A stretch of DNA of 20,915 nucleotides from JANJUB01 sp964586225 (GTDB lineage: Bacteria; Armatimonadota; Fimbriimonadia; Fimbriimonadales; Fimbriimonadaceae), in assembly GCA_964586225.1 (NCBI GenBank), contig CAZPHD010000047.1, positions 1 to 20,915 of the forward strand. The letters are read 5' to 3'. Position numbers and translations under genes: made by a program. A model generated the notes under the pieces. That model searched no databases. It saw only the letters and a program-made list of their open reading frames with translations, and was not told the origin of the DNA. The stretch's first letter is position 1; each line of letters begins with the position of its first letter. Positions 6,638-11,746 of the stretch are shown here, piece by piece.

Positions 6638-7258
6638 ATGCGACTGGGACTCGCGGCTCTGCTGGCCGTCGTCCCGGTTATCGTAATCGCCCAAGAAAGC
6701 AGCGAGGCACCGGGCCAAGCCCGGTGCCCGCTGTGAGTAGCGGGCGGTTACGGTGCCGGTTCGGCGCCTTCTAAGTGGATCATTAACACGGTTTACGCTC
6801 CGACCACGGTGACAACGGCGGAAACCTTCGTGTGGTACCAAGCCCACCCGCAGGTGCAGTTGGGCGTGGCCTACCTGTGGAAGCAGAGCGCGTTCCGTGC
6901 GCTCGCTTCGGTTCAGTTCATCACCGAGACCGCATCGCGGCCCTCAATTAGCGCCTCAATGGGGGTGCAGGGGATTGGAACCGGGAATCCGGGTTACAGC
7001 CTTACGGCGGAGAAGAACTGGACTTTGCCGGACGGAAACTTCAACACCTTCGTCGGCATCGGCTTGCGGAGCAACGAGAAGCACGGACACCCCATCATGG
7101 GCGTGAAGTTCACGACTCTCGACGGCTGGACGCTCGGCTATCAGCACGAGGGACACGCGGGACACCCGTTCCTCACGTATGGAAAGGGGATGTACTACGG
7201 CGGGATCTACCTGATTGGTGGTTCGCGCCCCGCGCTGATGTTCGGCGTGCGTTTCTAG
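6638..7258 (+). pseudogene. Beta-barrel outer-membrane-like protein gene interrupted by one in-frame TGA
   Basis: The frame opens with ATG directly after the previous stop and encodes a signal peptide (MRLGLAALLAVVPVIVIAQ, then ESSEAPG). It hits TGA at 6734-6736 and then continues in the same frame without another stop to 7258. The downstream part (GGYGAGSAPSKWIINTVYAP and on) has alternating polar/hydrophobic strands rich in Gly and aromatic residues and ends FGVRF. A terminal Phe is typical of outer-membrane barrels. A GTG at 6809 could start the distal part, but that product would lack a signal peptide. The TGA lies in the loop of a hairpin within a palindrome-rich stretch, so an insertion or mutation is the simplest explanation. 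Readthrough is possible. The family is not recognised. Confidence 0.6.
6707..6745 (+). repeat. Paired palindromes around the in-frame TGA
   Basis: A perfect nine-base-pair stem, GCACCGGGC/GCCCGGTGC (6707-6715 and 6719-6727, loop CAA), is followed at once by a seven-base-pair stem, GCCCGCT/AGCGGGC (6726-6732 and 6739-6745). The loop of the second, GTGAGT, contains the TGA. A weaker hairpin, GGTGCCG/CGGCGCC, follows within 25 bases. The cluster resembles a small REP-like element inserted in the signal-peptide-proximal part of the gene. Confidence 0.6.
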
Positions 7259-7262
7259 TTCG

Positions 7263-7292
7263 CGGACGGGTGCCAACCTTCGCACCCGTTCG
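7263..7292 (+). terminator. Stem-loop after the Cys-rich/barrel gene group
   Basis: The arms CGGACGGGTGC (7263-7273) and GCACCCGTTCG (7282-7292) form an 11-base-pair stem with one G-U pair and an eight-base loop. It starts five bases after the barrel gene's stop. The downstream sequence is only moderately T-rich (TCTTCCC), so it may be a weak terminator or an mRNA 3'-end stabiliser that separates this group from the prenyltransferase operon. Confidence 0.5.
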
Positions 7293-7304
7293 TCTTCCCA
7301 TAAT

Positions 7305-8195
7305 ATGCCCGTGGCGGCAGCGATCCGACTTCTCAGACCCAAGCAGTGGAGCAAGAGCCTCCTCGTGCTTGCTGCGCCCATTTTCGCGGCCCAGATCACC
7401 GACCCCGCGACTTGGGGACCGGTGGGGCTCGCATTCCTCGCGATGTGTCTCGCAAGTTCGGCGACGTACATTTTCAACGATGTCCGAGACGTTGAACGTG
7501 ACCGGGCCCACGAGACGAAGCGTAACCGTCCCATCGCTTCGGGCGCGGTGTCCATCCGATTTGCCGTCGGACTCGCGATTGTGCTGGCCGGGGCATCGGT
7601 AGGCATCGGCTTCACGCTCAACACCAGCTCGTTTGCACTCATCATCGCCTACTTCGTGTTGCAGTTCCTCTACAACGCGGGCGTCAAGCATGCGCCCATC
7701 GCGGACGTCTTCACGATTTCGCTTGGATTCATCCTCCGCGCTATGCTCGGCGCAGCGGCAATCTCGGTGCCCATCTCAGGGTGGCTGCTGTTCTGCACCG
7801 GGGCGCTCGCGCTGATGTTGGGCTTTGCCAAGCGGCGTCACGAGTTCATTCACCAAGGCGACAACCGCACGGCGAGTCGTGAGAGCCTAGGTGGGTACAA
7901 CCTGAAGAGCCTTGACGCGCTCCTCATCATGACGGCAACGGGTGCCGCTATGAGTTACGGTATCTACACACTCGATAGCGCCACCGCGACCCGCTACCCT
8001 GCGATCGTCATCACCGCGTTGCCCGTGTTTTATGGCATCGCCCGCTACGTGCTCCTCACGTTTACACGCGACGAGGGTGGCGAACCCGCCGATTTGCTTT
8101 TCGGGGACGTTCAGCTCCTCACGAGTGTTGTTCTGTTTATGATCACCGCAATCGCCGCGGTTTCGGGCATGAGGTTGCCGTTGATCGAACGATGA
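7305..8195 (+). CDS. UbiA-type prenyltransferase, likely polyprenyl-phosphate phosphoribosyltransferase
   Basis: This 296-residue polytopic inner-membrane protein of the UbiA superfamily has about eight or nine hydrophobic helices. The first Asp-rich motif is NDVRDVERD (N58, D59, D62, D66), which binds metal and the diphosphate or phosphoribosyl substrate. The second conserved region is YNAGVKHAPIADVFTISLGF (around D134). The closest functional model is the mycobacterial enzyme Rv3806c, which joins decaprenyl phosphate to PRPP as the first step towards decaprenyl-phosphoryl-arabinose. That assignment rests mainly on the next two genes, which match the two following epimerisation steps. The stop overlaps the next start as ATGA. 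A CATAAT touches the start codon, but no clear promoter was found. Confidence 0.82.
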   Translation: MPVAAAIRLLRPKQWSKSLLVLAAPIFAAQITDPATWGPVGLAFLAMCLASSATYIFNDVRDVERDRAHETKRNRPIASGAVSIRFAVGLAIVLAGASVGIGFTLNTSSFALIIAYFVLQFLYNAGVKHAPIADVFTISLGFILRAMLGAAAISVPISGWLLFCTGALALMLGFAKRRHEFIHQGDNRTASRESLGGYNLKSLDALLIMTATGAAMSYGIYTLDSATATRYPAIVITALPVFYGIARYVLLTFTRDEGGEPADLLFGDVQLLTSVVLFMITAIAAVSGMRLPLIER

Positions 8196-8917
8196 AATCG
8201 CGCAAGGTGATTGTGGTGGGGGCTTCAAGCGGGATCGGCCGCGAAATGGTGCGACAGTTCGCTGCCCGAGGAGATCGCGTTGCCGCCGTTGCGCGACGTG
8301 AGGACCGCCTTCAGGAGCTGGTCGCCGAACATCCGCAGCGCGTGCTTGCTTTCGCTCACGACGTTGCTGAGCCGGGTGATGTGCCGGAGTTGCTCGCCGA
8401 CATCGCTCGCCAGTTGGGTGGACTTGATGTTGTCGTCTACGCCGCAGGCACCATGCCCGAAGTTGCGCCGACGGAGTATGCGTTCGAGAAGGACCGGGCC
8501 ATGATCGACGTCAACTTCACCGGGGCGGTAGCTTGGCTGAATGCCGCTGCGGATCGCTTCCAGAATGTCGGCCACGGCACCATCGTCGGAATTGGCAGCG
8601 TGGCGGGCGAGCGGGGGCGCGCTGGCCAGCCTGTCTACAATGCGAGCAAGGCCGCGCTCAAGACCTATCTTGAGGCATTGCGGAACCGCTTGAGCAAGCG
8701 CGGCGTCCGGGTGACCACGATCAAGCCCGGCCCAACCGCTACCGAGATGACCGCCCATCTCAAGCAAGGCGGGATGATGAGCGCCGAGGACGCCGCCCAG
8801 CGCATTCTTCGCGTCATGGATTCCGGCCGGGAGAAGTTCCTCAAGCCAAGCCACGTCGTTATCTTTGCAATCATCCGCAACATCCCGTCGGGGGTGTTTC
8901 GGAGGCTTAAACTGTGA
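8192..8917 (+). CDS. dprE2: Short-chain dehydrogenase, DprE2-like
   Basis: This is a classical SDR of 241 residues. The NAD(P)-binding motif GASSGIG is at residues 10-16, and a YAAG motif follows strand four. The catalytic triad is S136 (GIGSVAG), Y149 and K153 (YNASK). In the model pathway DprE2 reduces the 2'-keto intermediate (decaprenylphosphoryl-2-keto-ribose) made by DprE1 to the arabinose sugar with NADH. SDR sequence alone would not give this substrate. The assignment comes from translational coupling on both sides: ATGA with the prenyltransferase and GTGA with the FAD oxidase. The C-terminus (VVIFAIIRNIPSGVFRRLKL) is hydrophobic and basic and could associate with the membrane, as expected for an enzyme acting on a lipid-linked sugar. 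Confidence 0.8.
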   Translation: MKSRKVIVVGASSGIGREMVRQFAARGDRVAAVARREDRLQELVAEHPQRVLAFAHDVAEPGDVPELLADIARQLGGLDVVVYAAGTMPEVAPTEYAFEKDRAMIDVNFTGAVAWLNAAADRFQNVGHGTIVGIGSVAGERGRAGQPVYNASKAALKTYLEALRNRLSKRGVRVTTIKPGPTATEMTAHLKQGGMMSAEDAAQRILRVMDSGREKFLKPSHVVIFAIIRNIPSGVFRRLKL

Positions 8918-10287
8918 GGCTGGTGCCCTCGCGTCTGCGTTACGTATCCGGTTTCGGACGCACCGCCGGGGCCGACGGCTATGGCTTTGAGCCGCGCTTG
9001 GAGGCCGAAGTCCACGAGGTGTTCGCCCTCGCCCGCGAGACCGGGCGCAAGGTGGTGCTCCGCGGCAACGGACGAAGTTACGGCGATGCGAATATCGCTG
9101 AAGAAGCGCTCATCCTCGATATCAGCCGTATGAACCGGATTCTCAGCTGGGATCGCGACACCGGTGTCGTTGTCGCGGAAGCGGGCGTCACGATCGAGCA
9201 ACTGTGGCGGAACGGACTGGCCGACGGTTGGTGGCCTCCGGTGGTGAGCGGGACCATGTTTCCGACGCTTGCCGGCGCGCTGGCGATGAACATCCACGGC
9301 AAGAACGCGTTCCATGCGGGGACGATCGGCGAGCACGTGCGGTCGCTTCGCGCGGCGCTTCCGAACGGCTCGACAATCACGCTCACGCCCGATGACGAGG
9401 CATTCTACGACTTGATCTCAAGCGCAGGGCTTCTGGCCGCGATCACTCAGGTGACGCTCCAGATGCGGCGCATTTCGAGCGGCGATTTGCGGGTGCTGCC
9501 CATCTCGGTGGCGAACTGGGACGAGCAGTTTTCGGTGATGGAGACCCACGCCGACGCGGACTACCTGGTGAGTTGGATCGACGGATTCTCGCGCGGGCGC
9601 GGGCTCATTCACGCGGCGTGGTATCTGGAAGAGAGCGACGCGCGCCCGCACTCGTTGCGTGAGGATCATCAGGACCTTCCCGATACGCTCATGTTTGGCG
9701 TGCCTAAGTCGCTCATGTCGAGCCTTCTGCGCCCCTTCAATCGACGGTGGGGAATGCGATTGATCAACGCCGCCAAGTACCAGGCCTCGAAGCGACTCGG
9801 CAATGGCCGTCCTCACGCCGACAGCCTGGTTGGCTTCTCGTTCTTGCTGGACTATGTGCCGAATTGGCGGAACGCCTACGGCAACACCGGCTTCATTCAG
9901 TATCAGTCGTTTGTGCCCAAGGAACACGCGCGGCGGGTGTTTGCCGAGCAGTTGCGTCTCGCGCAGGGCGCGCGGATGGAGCCATTCCTAGCCGTCATGA
10001 AGCGCCACCGTCCGGACCGGTTCATATTCTCGCATGGGGTGGACGGCTACTCGCTGGCGCTGGACTTCAAGTACCGCCCGGAGCTTGTTGGCTTGTGCCA
10101 CCAGATGAACGATTTGGTGCTGGCCGCGGGCGGGCGGTTCTACTTCGCGAAGGACTCGACCTTGCGTCCGGCGGATGTGTCGCAGTTCTTGGGTGATGCG
10201 ATACCGCGGTTTCAATCAAGGAAGGCCGAGTGGGACCCCGAAGGGCTGCTCACTTCGGCTCTGGCCGTGCGGGTGGGGTTGGCGTAG
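8914..10287 (+). CDS. dprE1: FAD-dependent oxidase, DprE1-like (polyprenyl-phosphoryl-ribose 2'-epimerase subunit)
   Basis: The protein has 457 residues, close to the roughly 460 of mycobacterial DprE1. The FAD-binding motif RGNGRSYGD is at 50-58 and HGKN at 128-131. The C-terminal substrate domain has an AKDS motif (K413) that corresponds to the substrate-contacting Lys of DprE1. In the model pathway it oxidises the 2'-OH of the polyprenyl-phosphoryl ribose. The GTG start overlaps the SDR stop (GTGA). The last 40 bases, which encode LTSALAVRVGLA and the stop, are repeated at 10944-10983 on the other side of the toxin-antitoxin pair. The copies have only synonymous differences, so this 3' end may have been supplied by the inserted DNA. 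Confidence 0.85.
   Translation: MRLVPSRLRYVSGFGRTAGADGYGFEPRLEAEVHEVFALARETGRKVVLRGNGRSYGDANIAEEALILDISRMNRILSWDRDTGVVVAEAGVTIEQLWRNGLADGWWPPVVSGTMFPTLAGALAMNIHGKNAFHAGTIGEHVRSLRAALPNGSTITLTPDDEAFYDLISSAGLLAAITQVTLQMRRISSGDLRVLPISVANWDEQFSVMETHADADYLVSWIDGFSRGRGLIHAAWYLEESDARPHSLREDHQDLPDTLMFGVPKSLMSSLLRPFNRRWGMRLINAAKYQASKRLGNGRPHADSLVGFSFLLDYVPNWRNAYGNTGFIQYQSFVPKEHARRVFAEQLRLAQGARMEPFLAVMKRHRPDRFIFSHGVDGYSLALDFKYRPELVGLCHQMNDLVLAAGGRFYFAKDSTLRPADVSQFLGDAIPRFQSRKAEWDPEGLLTSALAVRVGLA
10248..10287 (+). repeat. Left copy of the 40-bp dprE1 3'-end direct repeat
   Basis: The copy runs from GCTCACTTCGG to the TAG stop of the DprE1-like gene. Its first 24 bases are identical to the right copy. 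After that it differs at three codons (CGG/CGC, GGG/GGC, GCG/GCT) and in the stop codon (TAG/TGA). All differences are silent. Confidence 0.9.
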
Positions 10288-10305
10288 AATACTAACGGTG
10301 ATCTG

Positions 10306-10611
10306 ATGCACTTAGAGTCTTATCAGACCGAGATTGAGCGGCTTTGTCGAGTCTATGGCGTTCGGAGGCTATGGGCTTTCGGCTCGGTGCTAACAGATGC
10401 CTTTCGCCTGGGCGAGAGCGACGTTGACCTCCTCGTCGAGTATGCAGACAACCGAACTCTCGGCCCGTGGCTTTGCGAGCACTTTGCCCTGAAGGCGGCG
10501 TTGGAAGAGGTTCTCTCGACTCCAGTAGACCTAGTTATCGCGGGCAAGTCTCATCCGAGTCGATTTGAGGCGCTGATCGAGCGTGACCGGAGGGCACTCT
10601 TTGCTGCGTAG
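10306..10611 (+). CDS. mntA: MNT-type nucleotidyltransferase antitoxin (MntA-like)
   Basis: This is a 101-residue minimal nucleotidyltransferase. The active-site motif is G26-S27 followed by D39 and D41 (FGSVLTDAFRL then GESDVDLLVEY). The spacing is GSX11DXD, one residue longer than the usual GSX10DXD. In characterised HepT/MntA pairs the MNT protein transfers AMP from ATP to a Tyr of the HEPN toxin and so inactivates it. The ATG has a weak ribosome binding site, and a TAGAAT hexamer overlaps the preceding stop codon and could act as a -10. The toxin gene follows with a short overlap. The module sits between two copies of the dprE1 3' end, which points to acquisition by insertion. Confidence 0.88.
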   Translation: MHLESYQTEIERLCRVYGVRRLWAFGSVLTDAFRLGESDVDLLVEYADNRTLGPWLCEHFALKAALEEVLSTPVDLVIAGKSHPSRFEALIERDRRALFAA

Positions 10612-10942
10612 GAGTCGCAAGACGCTTGAAGAGGTTGCTGATGCAGCTTCATTTATTCTTGAAGCAGTGCAAGGGCTCAGTGTTGATCACTACGCGAAGA
10701 ACAGACTCGTCCGGAATGCCGTTGAGCGGAACTTCGAGATCATCGGCGAAGCACTTCGGCGACTCACTCACCATGATCCCGAATTGGCTAGCTCGCTCGA
10801 CCATGTAGCACACGCAATAGCGTTCCGGAATTTGCTTATCCACGGCTATGACATCGTCGCCGACGAACTCGTCTGGCAGGTGATCGAGGATGACTTGCCA
10901 GACCTCTTGCAACAGGTGCAAGTTCGGTTGAACGAGGAGTGA
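10601..10942 (+). CDS. hepT: HEPN RNase toxin (HepT-like, DUF86)
   Basis: This is a 113-residue all-helical HEPN protein with the catalytic motif RNLLIHGY. It matches RX4HXY: R76 and H81 form the RNase site, and Y83 is the position AMPylated by the partner in studied pairs. I chose a TTG start at 10601 because GGAGG (10589-10593) lies seven bases upstream and the protein then begins LRRSRKTLEE, as relatives do. The longer GTG start at 10583 would add six residues and overlap the ribosome binding site. The start overlaps the end of the antitoxin gene by 11 bases, so translation is coupled. The stop is followed one base later by the right copy of the dprE1 3' end. Confidence 0.88.
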   Translation: MLRRSRKTLEEVADAASFILEAVQGLSVDHYAKNRLVRNAVERNFEIIGEALRRLTHHDPELASSLDHVAHAIAFRNLLIHGYDIVADELVWQVIEDDLPDLLQQVQVRLNEE

Positions 10943-10943
10943 C

Positions 10944-10983
10944 GCTCACTTCGGCTCTGGCCGTGCGCGTGGGCTTGGCTTGA
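10944..10983 (+). repeat. Right copy of the dprE1 3'-end direct repeat
   Basis: The copy reads as an intact end of the oxidase (LTSALAVRVGLA, stop TGA) with no gene in front of it. It overlaps the 3' end of the convergent membrane-protein gene, whose last residues (IKPSPRARPEPK) are the antisense reading of this repeat. Confidence 0.9.
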
Positions 10984-11713
10984 TCGCGGTTGATTGATAG
11001 CACTCCCAAGGCCCCTGAAGTTGCCACCGTCCGATGGGGCCGTTTAGGAGCCGCGTCGTCGGCTTAAACCCGGTCTCGGCCGTGGCGACCGTCGCCGCCT
11101 TGCTCGCCCACGTGCGATACCGAATTCTCTGCCACACGTGGACGCTCAGTAGCGTTGCCGCCCAAACACCCAGGCTGTAGAGCCATGGCGCCAGCGAAAG
11201 CGGATCCGAAAGCACGGCCGCGAGCATGAACGCTAAGCCGACACCGCACGCACCCAGCGTCACGGCGAGGCTCTGGCGCTGAAAGCCGCATTCCTTGAGT
11301 GCCCGACCGAATGCGATCAGCCACCGGAGTTCGTCGTCATCCAGTTCGGCGACCGCACGCGGCGAGAGGTAGGCGCCGCTTCCGTTCCAGGCCACCTGAT
11401 AGCCTCGCCACCAAACCGGATCGGCCAGTTCCAACTGAATCGGTCCTTCGTGGCGGTCGCCGGCTTTAGCGGCGAAGGCTTTGAGACGACGCTCGAGCGA
11501 GCGCGGATCGGCCTGGAACTGGCGAGCGGCCCACGCCTGATACAGGCTGAAGAGCATGCACAAGAGGAGCCATCCCCGGATCATCCACATCATCTCGTAG
11601 GGCCCAAACAGGTCACTGACCCAGAACGTGATACTGATCAAGAACCCGAGCACGCCCGCAATCCGCAAGGATTGGCGGCTATCTGACTTCGGCGCGGGCG
11701 CAGGAACCAACAT
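10946..11713 (-). CDS. Membrane protein resembling an M48 peptidase without its zinc site
   Basis: This 255-residue protein has two N-terminal hydrophobic helices (about 18-36 and 44-60) and two more at about 148-193. Between them, the segment AYLSPRAVAELDDDELRWLIAF has the layout that precedes the zinc-binding HExxH of M48 (HtpX/Ste24-like) peptidases. Here HELGH is replaced by FGRALKE. After the second helix pair the usual EAD motif also seems lost (RYRTWASKAATVAT). It is therefore probably a catalytically dead relative, an inference from spacing and local similarity. The gene begins 33 bases after Pnkp and is probably in the same transcript. Its 3' end overlaps, in antisense, the dprE1-tail repeat. 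Confidence 0.6.
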   Translation of the reverse strand: MLVPAPAPKSDSRQSLRIAGVLGFLISITFWVSDLFGPYEMMWMIRGWLLLCMLFSLYQAWAARQFQADPRSLERRLKAFAAKAGDRHEGPIQLELADPVWWRGYQVAWNGSGAYLSPRAVAELDDDELRWLIAFGRALKECGFQRQSLAVTLGACGVGLAFMLAAVLSDPLSLAPWLYSLGVWAATLLSVHVWQRIRYRTWASKAATVATAETGFKPTTRLLNGPIGRWQLQGPWECYQSTAIKPSPRARPEPK

Positions 11714-11746
11714 GGCGTTCCTTCATTGTAACGCGGTTCTGGCGAG

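Larger units (their letters stand above)
10248..10983 (+). mobile_element. Candidate inserted toxin-antitoxin cassette bounded by dprE1 3'-end repeats
   Basis: The two 40-bp repeats are offset by 696 bases and enclose exactly one HepT/MntA pair and nothing else. The left copy now ends the functional dprE1-like gene. The right copy sits where the original 3' end would be, against the convergent membrane-protein gene. This is the structure left by an element that enters the 3' end of a gene and brings a replacement end. No integrase or transposase is present, so the mechanism is unknown; homologous recombination with related DNA would also explain it. Confidence 0.5.

Noticed and set aside
6734..6736. 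Selenocysteine at the in-frame TGA
   Set aside because: A bacterial SECIS hairpin should lie just after the TGA, but here the TGA is itself in the loop. No selenoprotein family or redox motif is recognised.
5987..6847. 286-codon minus-strand frame opposite the Cys-rich genes
   Set aside because: Its repeats are the antisense of the Cys-repeat duplication; the plus-strand genes have signal peptides and a ribosome binding site.
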